Shown one piece after another: positions 36,543 through 45,592 of a DNA stretch of 64,000 nt. The DNA lies in assembly GCA_900471815.1 (NCBI GenBank), contig UICE01000003.1:209558-273557 (forward strand). The letters are read 5' to 3'. Under the pieces are notes generated by a model. That model searched no databases and had not been told where the DNA came from. It worked only from the letters and a program-made list of their open reading frames with translations. Each line of letters opens with the position of its first letter. The stretch's first letter is position 1. A program made the position numbers and the translations under genes. The stretch comes from Hyphomicrobiales bacterium (lineage in GTDB: Bacteria; Pseudomonadota; Alphaproteobacteria; Rhizobiales; Rhizobiaceae).

Positions 36543-37244
36543 ATGCCGCTCTCCGTTACAACGATTGGTTTTGATGCAGACGATACGCTCTGGGAGAATG
36601 AGCAGTTTTTTCGTTCGTCAGAAAAGCATTTTGCAAATCTCTTGGCGCCCTATGCTGATATCGCCGATCTACCCCAGAGGCTGCTTGAGGTCGAGAAACG
36701 CAATCTGGAGTCCTATGGATTTGGGATCAAGGGCTTTACACTTTCATTGGTCGAAACAGCCGTAGAGGTAACTGAGGGAAAGGTGCCCGCAACAATTATC
36801 GCCGAAATCCTTGATGCTGGGCGTGAAATGCTGCGTCATCCGGTTCAAACTTTACCCCATGTGGCGGAAACACTTGAGCAACTGACTGGGCGCTACAAGC
36901 TGGTGTTGGTCACGAAAGGGGATCTATTCGATCAGGAGCGCAAGCTGGCTCAATCCGGACTGGGAGATTTCTTTGATGCAATTGAAATCGTCAGTAACAA
37001 GGACACTGGTACATATGAGCGTGTGTTCAGCCGGCATGGCAACGGTGCCGAGCGGGGTTTGATGATCGGCAATTCACTAAAATCCGACATCGTTCCCGCG
37101 ATTGAAGCTGGAGCGTGGGGCATATTCGTGCCCCACGAACTTACTTGGGTGCTGGAGCATGTTGAAGCCCCGATCGAGAATCCGCGATTTCGCCAGATAG
37201 AACATCTAGGCCAGCTCACTACTCTCCTTGAGGAGATAGGCTGA
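36543..37244 (+). CDS. HAD-superfamily hydrolase
   Basis: A 233-residue HAD phosphatase: motif I FDADDTLWENE (nucleophile Asp11, acid Asp13), motif II/III around LVTKGD, and motif IV IGNSLKSDIVPAIEAG. The cap is a four-helix insert (~25-90), as in subfamily I. The start is the ATG at 36543; a TTG five codons earlier is less likely. The stop abuts the stop of the convergent ATPase gene with no spacer. Substrate unknown. Confidence 0.88.
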   Translation: MPLSVTTIGFDADDTLWENEQFFRSSEKHFANLLAPYADIADLPQRLLEVEKRNLESYGFGIKGFTLSLVETAVEVTEGKVPATIIAEILDAGREMLRHPVQTLPHVAETLEQLTGRYKLVLVTKGDLFDQERKLAQSGLGDFFDAIEIVSNKDTGTYERVFSRHGNGAERGLMIGNSLKSDIVPAIEAGAWGIFVPHELTWVLEHVEAPIENPRFRQIEHLGQLTTLLEEIG

Positions 37245-38762
37245 TTATTCAGCCGCGTATTGTTCTTGGGTCTGTTCGTCCGGTCCGTTGGGATCGCCCG
37301 CTGCTGTCTCGCAGCCTAAATCCGGGAACGCCACCACGCGGTTACCCGTAAAATCAGTACGTACAACGACCAAGCCCTGTTCCTCAAAATAGGTAAGCAG
37401 CCGTCGCGCACGGCGGGCCGAGTGCGTACCGTAGGCTCGCGCTATCGTTGCATCAGAAGGGCATGGACTCGTCGTAACGGCCGCTTGAGCCACAATAAAG
37501 AAAACACCTTGAACATCGTCTGGCAGGCTCTTTGAAAGTTCCAGTGCCTGCTGCCAGGGCTCGCTTTGAGCGGTCTCTCCATCAATTCCAGCGCGTGCGA
37601 CAGCCAATTTGCGCCGAAATGCGGGGAGTGAGAGCTGATCTCCCGGAACGCGGCGAATGCGGCAGCGGACAAGAAAATCTTGGTACAATACGGCGTCGGT
37701 GCGGAAGGACGCGTCGGGATCATTGAGCATTTCATGCATGACCGCCTCGATAAGACTGTTGCGTTCGGCCTCGTCGATTTCAGGAAACAAGGTTGGCGTG
37801 GGCGACTCTGCCTGCGCCATAGCCTTGGCTTGGGTCAGCTGGTTGAGGATATCCGCTGTGGGGGTGGGGGCAGGCGGCGTGTGCGTCTTGCGCACCACAG
37901 CGCGACGCTCCTCCGGAGCTGGTATGAATATAAGATCACGGGCATCGTCACCCGGTTGGGGAAGAGGGGTAAGCTTGGGGCTGGAAGAGCGCGCTGATGT
38001 CTCGACGGATCCAATGGTAACCGGAAGCGGTCGGCGTGATAAAGCAGGCCCTAGCGCCACGAAATGACCCCGAGCCAGATCACGAAACTGCTCTGCCTGG
38101 CGACGTTCCATACCCAACAAATCTGCTGCCCGCGCCATATCAATATCGAGAAATGTGCGCCCCATTAGAAAATTGGATGCTTCTGCAGCTACGTTCTTTG
38201 CAAGCTTCGCCAGTCGCTGGGTTGCGATCACTCCGGCTAGGCCGCGTTTGCGTCCACGGCACATGAGATTGGTCATCGCGCCCAACGAAAGTTTACGAGC
38301 TTCGTCCGAAACTTCACCAGCTACGGCTGGTGCAAATAGCTGGGCCTCGTCCACGACGACCAGCATTGGATACCAATAGTCTCGCTCTGCATCGAATAGC
38401 CCGCCAAGAAAGGCTGCGGCGCATCTCATTTGCTGTTCTACATCCAGACCCTCAAGATCCAGAACCACCGATACGCGGTGTTGCCGGATGCGGGCGGCAA
38501 TCCGTGTCAGCTCGTTCTCCGTACGAGCTCCATCAACAATGACATGACCATATTTGTCCGCCAGCGTGACAAAATCGCCTTCTGGGTCAATGACGCATTG
38601 CTGAACCCATTGCGCGCTCTGTTCAAGAAGGCGGCGCAGAAGATGAGACTTTCCAGAACCCGAATTGCCCTGAACAAGCAAGCGTGTTGCCAAAAGCTCT
38701 TCAAGGTCGAGCATGGCCTTTGCGCCTGCTGGCGCTGCTCCCATGTCGATATCGACCTTCAT
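37245..38762 (-). CDS. HerA/DUF87-type ATP-binding protein
   Basis: A 505-residue P-loop ATPase from the ATG at 38762 (GGAGAAGCG before it). Walker A is GNSGSGKS (~33-40), with DPEGDFVTL after it and Walker B VVVDEAQLFAP. A helicase HerA-like arrangement follows (GMERRQAEQFRDLARGHFVA). The ~250-residue C-terminal half includes a winged-helix-like region (SDATIARAYGTHSARRARRL). HerA relatives translocate on DNA, but this single-domain alphaproteobacterial type has no known role. No NurA-type nuclease is next to it. Confidence 0.82.
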   Translation of the reverse strand: MKVDIDMGAAPAGAKAMLDLEELLATRLLVQGNSGSGKSHLLRRLLEQSAQWVQQCVIDPEGDFVTLADKYGHVIVDGARTENELTRIAARIRQHRVSVVLDLEGLDVEQQMRCAAAFLGGLFDAERDYWYPMLVVVDEAQLFAPAVAGEVSDEARKLSLGAMTNLMCRGRKRGLAGVIATQRLAKLAKNVAAEASNFLMGRTFLDIDMARAADLLGMERRQAEQFRDLARGHFVALGPALSRRPLPVTIGSVETSARSSSPKLTPLPQPGDDARDLIFIPAPEERRAVVRKTHTPPAPTPTADILNQLTQAKAMAQAESPTPTLFPEIDEAERNSLIEAVMHEMLNDPDASFRTDAVLYQDFLVRCRIRRVPGDQLSLPAFRRKLAVARAGIDGETAQSEPWQQALELSKSLPDDVQGVFFIVAQAAVTTSPCPSDATIARAYGTHSARRARRLLTYFEEQGLVVVRTDFTGNRVVAFPDLGCETAAGDPNGPDEQTQEQYAAE

Positions 38763-38786
38763 CGCTTCTCCAGTCTTGATATGATT

Positions 38787-38810
38787 CCGCGCGCGAAATT
38801 TCGCGCGCGG
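38787..38810. repeat. perfect 24-bp GC-rich palindrome
   Basis: CCGCGCGCGAAA followed directly by its reverse complement, so two 12-bp arms with no spacer. It lies 25-48 bp upstream of the HerA-like gene start and ~54 bp after the stop of the preceding gene on the same strand. No T-run follows on the minus strand. It could be a terminator of the upstream gene or a dyad for a DNA-binding protein. Confidence 0.65.
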
Positions 38811-38864
38811 TTTGTCTAGCACTCCTTCACGCCGGATGCTTGAGCGTTCTCGTATTTTGCAGAT

Positions 38865-39893
38865 TTAACCCACAGCTGGTTTGACGTTCTCCTGAAAAAT
38901 TGCGCCGAATTCTTTCATCCGATCAACGATATAATCAGCATCTATCAGAGAGTCCGGCAGATAGAGTCCGGCTTTTACGGGTTCGCCGCCATGCAGCCCA
39001 AGAAGACGTTCAACGCTAAGCGCCACGTGCAGCGCAGTGAGAGGAGCCTGTCCCTCCGGGTGCACAATATCAAGCCGAATCGCAGCACGCTCGCCGGTAA
39101 CCAATTCACCAGTGATCTCGATAGCGATCTCAGTTGAAAAAGCTTCTCCGCGTCTGCGGCTGGCCGAAGTGCCATAGACAAGGCCAACACGGATGGATTT
39201 GGCGTTTGTAGCTGCCGATAGGCTGAGGACATCCAGCGGCGAATAGGCTGTGGATTCCAATATTGTGCCGTTAATATCCACAAATGTCCGCTTGGCATCG
39301 TCATCTTTTATCCATTGCCAGTGTCCATCCACTAGGAGGAGTGGATTGGGTGCCGATTCTGTAAGCCGTTGGTAGTCCGCAAGAGCGGCTGGTCCGCCCA
39401 TGTCTTCTTCGTCAAGCACGACTGTGATTGAGATGTTGTCAATAGTTTTAAACTTACGTACGGCCTGCAAAGTCGGAAATGTTGCAGCACCCGCAAGCCA
39501 ATTGCTCGCCATTAATATTGGAGCTGCATTCGGCTTACTGATAGCGAGTGCCATTTCTGGTCCTACTTCGAAAACTCCGCTCGACACACTGAGGTAGGGT
39601 AGGCCATGCGCCTGAGCATATTTCATGCTATTGAGCGTCGCGTCTTTTACGAAGACTGCAATTGCGCTGTATTTGGCACCATCGATCTGGCCCAGATCAT
39701 CGCGTTCCAAGTGAATTTTGACAGCTTGCGCGTGACCGATCCCGTCAGCGACGCGTTGCGCTTTGGCCAGGTTACGACCACCGATGGCAATGGGCAGATC
39801 CGGATATAGTTTGCGTAGTATTTGCGCTGCTTTTGCACCGACAACTCCTGATCCGCCGATGATTAATACGGGATCGGTGATGGATAGCGGCAT
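38865..39893 (-). CDS. saccharopine-dehydrogenase-like oxidoreductase
   Basis: A 342-residue NAD(P)-binding protein: Rossmann motif IGGSGVVGAKAAQIL (12-26), then a saccharopine-dehydrogenase-type catalytic domain. The family includes many uncharacterised oxidoreductases besides lysine-pathway enzymes, so I do not assign saccharopine as substrate. It is divergent from a TetR gene whose twin palindromes lie between them, so it is likely to be regulated by that repressor. Confidence 0.85.
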   Translation of the reverse strand: MPLSITDPVLIIGGSGVVGAKAAQILRKLYPDLPIAIGGRNLAKAQRVADGIGHAQAVKIHLERDDLGQIDGAKYSAIAVFVKDATLNSMKYAQAHGLPYLSVSSGVFEVGPEMALAISKPNAAPILMASNWLAGAATFPTLQAVRKFKTIDNISITVVLDEEDMGGPAALADYQRLTESAPNPLLLVDGHWQWIKDDDAKRTFVDINGTILESTAYSPLDVLSLSAATNAKSIRVGLVYGTSASRRRGEAFSTEIAIEITGELVTGERAAIRLDIVHPEGQAPLTALHVALSVERLLGLHGGEPVKAGLYLPDSLIDADYIVDRMKEFGAIFQENVKPAVG

Positions 39894-39964
39894 GGCCTCG
39901 ACTCCTGCTTTAAACTGGACAATGGTTAAACGTTGGCTAGGATTTTCTTTCCCGATAGCGCATA

Positions 39965-39991
39965 TTACTATTAGTAAGTTACTATTAGTAA
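39965..39991. promoter_or_regulatory. tandem TetR operators (TTACTATTAGTAA x2)
   Basis: Two identical 13-bp perfect palindromes, TTACTATTAGTAA, lie at 39965-39977 and 39979-39991, with 14 bp between centres. They sit between the divergent saccharopine-dehydrogenase-like gene (start 39893) and the TetR gene (start 40050), the classical place for an autoregulating TetR repressor. Symmetry and duplication make chance unlikely. Confidence 0.8.
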
Positions 39992-40049
39992 TATTGCAAG
40001 ATGCCGAGGGACCAATATTGCCGTTTGTTAAATCAGGGTTGAATGTGAA

Positions 40050-40634
40050 ATGGGACTAGCCGCTGCCAAGAAGATGCCAAAGGCGCAACGCCGCGATCAG
40101 CTTTTATCGATTGCTCTCGATATCGTTCGAGACGAAGGTACTGATGCCTTGACCCTTGGCTACGTTGCTGAAAAGGCAGGTGTGAGCAAGCCGATTGCCT
40201 ACGAGCACTTCGGGACGCGTAGTGGATTGCTCATTGCTCTGTTCGAGCAACTTGATCAGCAGCAAATCGACCAGCTTGCCGCTGCGATTGCAGAAGCGCC
40301 CAAGCGGTTGGAAGATGTCGCCCGTGTCGTGAGCGATGCTTATATGGCATGCTATCAGGCCATTGGAGCAGAATGGTCATCCATTTCTGCGGCTCTTAGA
40401 GGCGACGAGGTTATGGATGAAATCCAATGCAGCCTAATCGACAGCTACGTCGATCTCTATTGTTCCATACTCGCGCCATATACAAAAATCACTGCAGACG
40501 ATCTTCGCTTGCGCTGTGTTGGAATCGTTGGCGCGGCAGAAGCAATTTCACGCGAAATGATCCGCGATAAGCTTGAAGAAAAAGCGGCTGCTGCGGTGCT
40601 GCAGTCGCTCATCGTCACTTGGTTATCCAAATAG
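40050..40634 (+). CDS. TetR-family regulator (first)
   Basis: A 194-residue TetR protein. The N-terminal HTH is LTLGYVAEKAGVSKPIAYEH with FGTRSGLLIALFEQ after it; the C-terminal half is the ligand-binding helical domain. It is likely to repress itself and the divergent saccharopine-dehydrogenase-like gene through the twin palindromes at 39965-39991. The effector is unknown. It is convergent with the MFS gene (9 bp between stops). Confidence 0.9.
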   Translation: MGLAAAKKMPKAQRRDQLLSIALDIVRDEGTDALTLGYVAEKAGVSKPIAYEHFGTRSGLLIALFEQLDQQQIDQLAAAIAEAPKRLEDVARVVSDAYMACYQAIGAEWSSISAALRGDEVMDEIQCSLIDSYVDLYCSILAPYTKITADDLRLRCVGIVGAAEAISREMIRDKLEEKAAAAVLQSLIVTWLSK

Positions 40635-40643
40635 ATTTGCCCG

Positions 40644-41948
40644 TTAATTAACAGGAACAGTCTCCAGAACAGGATTTGGCTTGCCGTGCTTGCTAAGAGT
40701 TAACACCAACAGAGCGGCGATCAAACACAATATGCCTGCTACGAAAAATGCGGGCATATAGGTCTGGTATTCGGTGCGAACGAACCCGCCACCATAGGCC
40801 GCGGAAGCGGCGCCCAATTGGTGGCCCGCAAAAACCCAGCCAAAGATCAGCCCCGCCTTTTCGCGGCCAAAGCGATCAGTTGCCAGTTTGACTGTCGGGG
40901 GCACTGTCGCAATCCAGTCCAGCCCATAGAACATGGCAAAAAGTGACAGGCCATAGAATGAAAAGTTCGAGTAAGGTAGGTACAGGAGCGAAAGACCACG
41001 CAGGCCATAATACCAGAAAAGCAACCAACGATTGTCTACGCGATCGGAAAGCCAGCCGGAGCCGATTGTACCGAAAAAATCAAAGAAGCCCATCATTGCC
41101 AGAACGCTGGCTGCCATTATCGGTACCATGCCGAAATCACCGCACATGGCAACGAAATGTGTTCCGACAAGACCATTGGTACTCGCCCCGCAGACGAAGA
41201 AGGTCGCAAATAGAACCCAAAAGGTGCTGCTACGTGAGGCGTCCTTCAGGGCGATCAACGGCATGGTGATAAGGGTGATAAGCCCTCCCGTGACCGGAGG
41301 CGTGGGGACAACCTCTTTGTCGCCATAGGCGGGCAGACCAACATCCGCAGGTCGATCACGCATGAGGAAAAAGACCGCAAGAACTGCAACAATCAACAAG
41401 CCACAGATCAGCATAATGGCAGTTCGCCAACCATAATTTTCGCTAAGAGAAGCCATAAGCGGCATGAAAGCTAGCTGGCCCGTAGCGGAGCTCGCCGTCA
41501 GCATACCAAGGGCAAGTCCTCTGCGCTCAGTGAACCACCGAGCTGCAACCGTTGCGCCCAGTACCATTGCGGTAAGACCTGTACCGAAACCAACGACTAC
41601 GCCCCACAACAGGATGAGTTGCCAGATTTCCGTCATTGCAAGCGATGCAAAGAGACCGCCAGTGATAAGGATTAGCGCGACGCAAACGACCTTCCTGACA
41701 CCAAAATAGTTCATGAACGCCGCTGCAAACGGACCCATCAGGCCGAACAGCAGGAGCCGGATTGAAAATGCTGTTGCAATTTCCTTTGTCTCCCAACCGA
41801 ACTCTTTTTCGAGCGGGACAATCAGTACGCCGGGAGCGCCGACAGCGGCCGCCGTTACGAGCATTGTCAAAAAAGTAACGGCAACAACCACCCAGCCGTA
41901 GTGGAAGTTACGCTTCGCCAGGGCGGCTGCGAGCGGATTGGAGATCAT
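40644..41948 (-). CDS. MFS transporter
   Basis: A 434-residue major facilitator protein with about 12 membrane helices (FHYGWVVVAVTFLTMLVTAA at the start). The motif RWFTERRGLALG between TM4 and TM5 is typical of the oxalate/formate (OFA) and monocarboxylate-like MFS branch. It is divergent from the second TetR gene, and palindromes lie between them, so repression by that regulator and induction by its substrate are likely. Substrate unknown. Confidence 0.88.
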   Translation of the reverse strand: MISNPLAAALAKRNFHYGWVVVAVTFLTMLVTAAAVGAPGVLIVPLEKEFGWETKEIATAFSIRLLLFGLMGPFAAAFMNYFGVRKVVCVALILITGGLFASLAMTEIWQLILLWGVVVGFGTGLTAMVLGATVAARWFTERRGLALGMLTASSATGQLAFMPLMASLSENYGWRTAIMLICGLLIVAVLAVFFLMRDRPADVGLPAYGDKEVVPTPPVTGGLITLITMPLIALKDASRSSTFWVLFATFFVCGASTNGLVGTHFVAMCGDFGMVPIMAASVLAMMGFFDFFGTIGSGWLSDRVDNRWLLFWYYGLRGLSLLYLPYSNFSFYGLSLFAMFYGLDWIATVPPTVKLATDRFGREKAGLIFGWVFAGHQLGAASAAYGGGFVRTEYQTYMPAFFVAGILCLIAALLVLTLSKHGKPNPVLETVPVN

Positions 41949-41990
41949 GTCAGGTCTTTCAACAATGGGCTGCTGATTGCTGCCGCTTAA

Positions 41991-42030
41991 ATGATGGGCA
42001 TCATGTTTGACTATTCATGACGATCATCAT
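41991..42030. promoter_or_regulatory. paired TetR operators between MFS and TetR genes
   Basis: ATGATGGGCATCAT (41991-42004) is a perfect 6+6 palindrome with a 2-bp centre. A second copy, ATGACGATCATCAT (42017-42030), has the same layout with one mismatched pair. Centres are 26 bp apart. They lie between the MFS start (41948) and the TetR start (42068). A similar but distinct operator from the one at 39965. Confidence 0.7.
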
Positions 42031-42067
42031 ATATTTTGTCAATAGTTGTTTTGAAGGGGACCGCAGC

Positions 42068-42652
42068 ATGCGTGTCAGTAAAGATCAGGCAGCGGAAAAC
42101 CGCGCCCGTATCATAGAAGTTGCAAGCCAGCAGTTCCGTCAGAAAGGCTTTGATGGAATTGGGGTAGCTGATTTAATGAAAAGTGCCGGGCTGACCCATG
42201 GGGGGTTCTATGGCCATTTTGCATCAAAGGATGACCTGATCGCAGTTTCCTGCGATGAGGCGATGAAGCGATCTGCGGAAAAATGGTCCGCCTTGACTGA
42301 ACAGCAAGAACCTGAGGATGCGCTAGCTGCGATTGTATCATCATATCTGGCAAAATATCATTCGGGTGGACTTGCCAATAGCTGCACCATGGCGATGTTA
42401 GCGCCGGATATTGCGCGGCACGGTGGTGATGTTCAGACGAATTTCACTGATGGCACCAAGAAATTGCTCGAAATCCTTGCAAGCGTAACTGCGGGTAAGA
42501 CTGACAAGGACAAGCGGGAAAAGGCTATTGCCACCATGGCCGGTTTGGTTGGTGCCGTCGTCTTGGCCCGCGCCGTTAATGATCCGGCTTTTGCCGATGA
42601 AATATTAAGCGCAGGCAGTGTGATTTTTGGACCGGAAAGCGACGACCGATAG
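42068..42652 (+). CDS. TetR-family regulator (second)
   Basis: A 194-residue TetR protein from the ATG at 42068. HTH motif: GIGVADLMKSAGLTHGGFYG with HFASKDDLIAVSCDEAMK, as in the AcrR/YxaF-like group; helical effector domain after it. Divergent from the MFS gene, so probable repressor of that transporter and of itself via the 41991-42030 dyads. A perfect small hairpin covers its stop codon (42641-42658). Confidence 0.88.
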   Translation: MRVSKDQAAENRARIIEVASQQFRQKGFDGIGVADLMKSAGLTHGGFYGHFASKDDLIAVSCDEAMKRSAEKWSALTEQQEPEDALAAIVSSYLAKYHSGGLANSCTMAMLAPDIARHGGDVQTNFTDGTKKLLEILASVTAGKTDKDKREKAIATMAGLVGAVVLARAVNDPAFADEILSAGSVIFGPESDDR

Positions 42653-42658
42653 GTCGTC
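42641..42658. terminator. hairpin between TetR and uvrB stops
   Basis: GACGACC (42641-42647), loop GATA, GGTCGTC (42652-42658). It covers the TetR stop codon and ends 2 nt before the uvrB stop. No T-run, so termination is uncertain. Confidence 0.4.
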
Positions 42659-42659
42659 C

Positions 42660-45476
42660 TTATCGACCTGGCCGACCTGTTTTTCCGGGGCGACGCTTTT
42701 TACGCGCATCGCTAGAGTCCTCATATGAACCCGCTCCGGTACGTTCGCGGCGAATGATCGTCTGGTCATTCCGGTTCGTGCCCGTGAAAGCGGGTTTCTC
42801 CGGAACATTACCGATGACAGGCTTTTCGGTGCGCCCGACGGTCATTTCATCCAGTGAATTTTTACGGAAAACTCCAGGTCCAAGAGGGCGAGTTGTATCA
42901 CCACCCATTTCGTCGAGGTGCGGTTTGCGAAAGAGCGCAGTGTTCGCCTCGCTTTCATCGGTGACCACGCGATGCACCGAGCGACCGGCATTATGTCTGC
43001 CCTTGGTGCGGCCAGTGACAGGACTTTCCATCTCCACTTCTCGAGCCATTGGATCGTCCGAAATGGCAAGCTCCATTTCCCGCAAGCGCTTAATTTCGTC
43101 GCGCAGTCGGGCAGCCACTTCAAAGTCCAGATCGTCCGCCGCATCCCGCATTTGTTTCATGAGATGTTCAAGATGGGCCTTGAGATTATTGCCCATCATT
43201 GCACCCTCTTCGGCAAAACCGGAGATGTCAGCGCGGACGTGATCGCGTTCATAGACGCTATTGAGAATATCGCCGATATTCTTCTTGATACTGGCAGGCG
43301 TTATGCCGTGTTCCGTATTATATGCTTCCTGCTTTTCGCGGCGACGATTGGTTTCCGCCATCGCCCGCTCCATGGAGCCGGTAATATTGTCGGCATAAAG
43401 CACGACTTTGCCGTCGACATTACGTGCAGCGCGACCAATCGTCTGAATCAATGAAGTCTCCGAACGCAGAAACCCTTCCTTGTCCGCATCAAGAATGGCA
43501 ACGAACCCGCATTCCGGAATATCGAGACCTTCGCGAAGCAGGTTGATGCCAACCAATACGTCAAATGCACCAAGGCGCAAATCGCGCAAAATCTCAATAC
43601 GCTCCAACGTATCAATATCAGAGTGCATGTAACGGACGCGTATCCCCTGTTCATGCAAATATTCGGTCAGGTCCTCTGCCATGCGCTTGGTGAGAACCGT
43701 TACGAGGGTACGATAGCCTTTGGCAGAGGTTTCGCGGATTTCTCCCAGTACATCATCCACCTGTGATTTGGCTGGACGTACTTCCACCGGAGGGTCAATA
43801 AGGCCGGTCGGGCGGATAACCTGTTCGGCAAACACACCGCCAGATTCTTCCATTTCCCATTTGCTCGGCGTCGCCGAAACAGCAACGGTTTGCGGACGCA
43901 TCGCATCCCACTCCTCAAACCGCAATGGGCGATTGTCCATGCAGGAGGGCAAGCGGAAACCATACTCGGCCAAGGTCGCTTTACGGCGGAAGTCGCCCTT
44001 ATACATCGCGCCAATCTGCGGAACCGTGACATGGCTTTCGTCGATGAAAACCAACGCATTGTCAGGAATATACTCGAAAAGCGTGGGCGGTGGTTCACCC
44101 GGCTGGCGGCCGGTCAGGTAACGGGAATAGTTTTCAATGCCCGCACAGGATCCTGTTGCCTCAAGCATCTCAATGTCAAAGGTACAACGTTGCTCCAGAC
44201 GTTGGGCTTCAAGCAGGCGTCCGGCAGCATTCAATTCCACCAGGCGGTGTTTTAGTTCTTCCTTGATCGATTTTATCGCCTGATTGAGCGTTGGACGCGG
44301 CGTAACATAATGCGAATTGGCGTAAATCTTAACGGAACGCAGATCGCCGGTTTTCTGGCCAGTGAGTGGATCGAACTCTGTTATCGTTTCAATTTCATCG
44401 CCGAACATCGAAATACGCCAAGCACGGTCTTCCAAGTGGGCCGGAAAAAGCTCAATCGTGTCGCCGCGTACGCGGAACGAACCGCGGGTGAAATCCATGT
44501 CGCGCCGCTTATATTGCTGTGCAACCAGATCAGCGAGCAACGCACGCTGATCCAATCGGTCACCGATCTTCATTTCGAAGGTCATTGCGGTATAGGTTTC
44601 AACTGAACCGATACCATAGATGCACGAGACCGACGCGACGATAATCACATCATCGCGCTCGAGAAGCGACCGAGTTGCCGAATGGCGCATACGATCAATC
44701 TGTTCGTTGATCGACGATTCTTTCTCAATATAGGTGTCGGAACGCGGCACATAGGCTTCCGGCTGATAGTAGTCGTAGTATGAAACGAAATACTCGACCG
44801 CATTGTTGGGAAAGAAGGACTTGAACTCACCGTAAAGTTGAGCTGCCAAGGTTTTATTCGGCGCTAGAATAAGGGCAGGGCGTTGGGTTTCTTCAATCAC
44901 CTTCGCCATGGTGAAAGTTTTACCCGAGCCAGTAACACCGAGAAGAACCTGGGTTTTATCATTATCGCTAATGCCAGCCACCAGGTCGCGTATCGCCGTT
45001 GGCTGATCACCAGACGGCACGAATTCAGTTTCCATCTGAATGGATATGCCACCTTCAGATTTGTCTGGTCTAGCCGGTCGATGCGGCTGCCATGCCGTGC
45101 CGTTCTTAAACAGCGGATTACCGCTTTCGATCAGAGCAGAAAGCGCGGCAACGGTCGCGGTGGCACCGCCCGGTGCAATGCTGGATGCGTCCTCCAGATT
45201 AATATCAAGCCCGGCAACCGGATTAAGACCTGCTGCTGCGCGGATTTTAGGATCGGATGATCCGCCAATGGAGGTTCCGCGAGATGTCCTGCTCGCGTTT
45301 GATTTGTCGCCTGACGTCTTTTTGACCTTGGCAGCTTTAGGTTGTGATTTTTTGGTTTCCTCGGTGATTTGGGCAGCCCAGTCACCAATTGAGCCAGTCA
45401 GCGGGGTGCCTTCCAGTTCAGGTTGGGGCGCTTCGCCGAAACCGTCGAGCTTATATTTGTCAGGGGATTTTGCCAT
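42660..45476 (-). CDS. uvrB: excinuclease ABC subunit UvrB, extended at both ends
   Basis: The damage-verifying helicase of nucleotide-excision repair. It is 938 residues from the ATG at 45476, versus ~670 in E. coli. About 140 extra N-terminal residues (Lys/Ser/Pro/Ala-rich, disordered) precede Walker A GVTGSGKT (180-187). The beta-hairpin [20 protein letters not shown], helicase motifs and UVR domain ([20 protein letters not shown]) are normal. A C-terminal basic tail holds two copies of an FRKxxLDEM element. The extensions resemble those of other Rhizobiales UvrB. No GTTC-N7-GTTC LexA box is evident upstream. Confidence 0.93.
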   Translation of the reverse strand: MAKSPDKYKLDGFGEAPQPELEGTPLTGSIGDWAAQITEETKKSQPKAAKVKKTSGDKSNASRTSRGTSIGGSSDPKIRAAAGLNPVAGLDINLEDASSIAPGGATATVAALSALIESGNPLFKNGTAWQPHRPARPDKSEGGISIQMETEFVPSGDQPTAIRDLVAGISDNDKTQVLLGVTGSGKTFTMAKVIEETQRPALILAPNKTLAAQLYGEFKSFFPNNAVEYFVSYYDYYQPEAYVPRSDTYIEKESSINEQIDRMRHSATRSLLERDDVIIVASVSCIYGIGSVETYTAMTFEMKIGDRLDQRALLADLVAQQYKRRDMDFTRGSFRVRGDTIELFPAHLEDRAWRISMFGDEIETITEFDPLTGQKTGDLRSVKIYANSHYVTPRPTLNQAIKSIKEELKHRLVELNAAGRLLEAQRLEQRCTFDIEMLEATGSCAGIENYSRYLTGRQPGEPPPTLFEYIPDNALVFIDESHVTVPQIGAMYKGDFRRKATLAEYGFRLPSCMDNRPLRFEEWDAMRPQTVAVSATPSKWEMEESGGVFAEQVIRPTGLIDPPVEVRPAKSQVDDVLGEIRETSAKGYRTLVTVLTKRMAEDLTEYLHEQGIRVRYMHSDIDTLERIEILRDLRLGAFDVLVGINLLREGLDIPECGFVAILDADKEGFLRSETSLIQTIGRAARNVDGKVVLYADNITGSMERAMAETNRRREKQEAYNTEHGITPASIKKNIGDILNSVYERDHVRADISGFAEEGAMMGNNLKAHLEHLMKQMRDAADDLDFEVAARLRDEIKRLREMELAISDDPMAREVEMESPVTGRTKGRHNAGRSVHRVVTDESEANTALFRKPHLDEMGGDTTRPLGPGVFRKNSLDEMTVGRTEKPVIGNVPEKPAFTGTNRNDQTIIRRERTGAGSYEDSSDARKKRRPGKTGRPGR

Positions 45477-45541
45477 AGGCTTAATATGGTGAGAGTCTAT
45501 ACAAATGGAAAGAGGCACGCCCTCAAAAGCGATATATTGGA

Positions 45542-45575
45542 ACATGCTACTGACATAAGGCTGTCAGTAGCATGT
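45542..45575. repeat. perfect 14-bp stem-loop between HNH and uvrB genes
   Basis: ACATGCTACTGACA (45542-45555) pairs perfectly with TGTCAGTAGCATGT (45562-45575), loop TAAGGC. It is 17 nt after the HNH stop on the minus strand and 66 nt before the uvrB start. No T-run follows, so a normal Rho-independent terminator is not shown. Confidence 0.65.
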
Positions 45576-45592
45576 CAGGATAGAGCGCTACT

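Noticed and set aside
45477-45592. LexA box before uvrB
   Set aside because: The minus-strand leader has a single GTTC (GTTCCAATATATCGC) without a second GTTC at the N7 spacing, so SOS control is not supported by eye.
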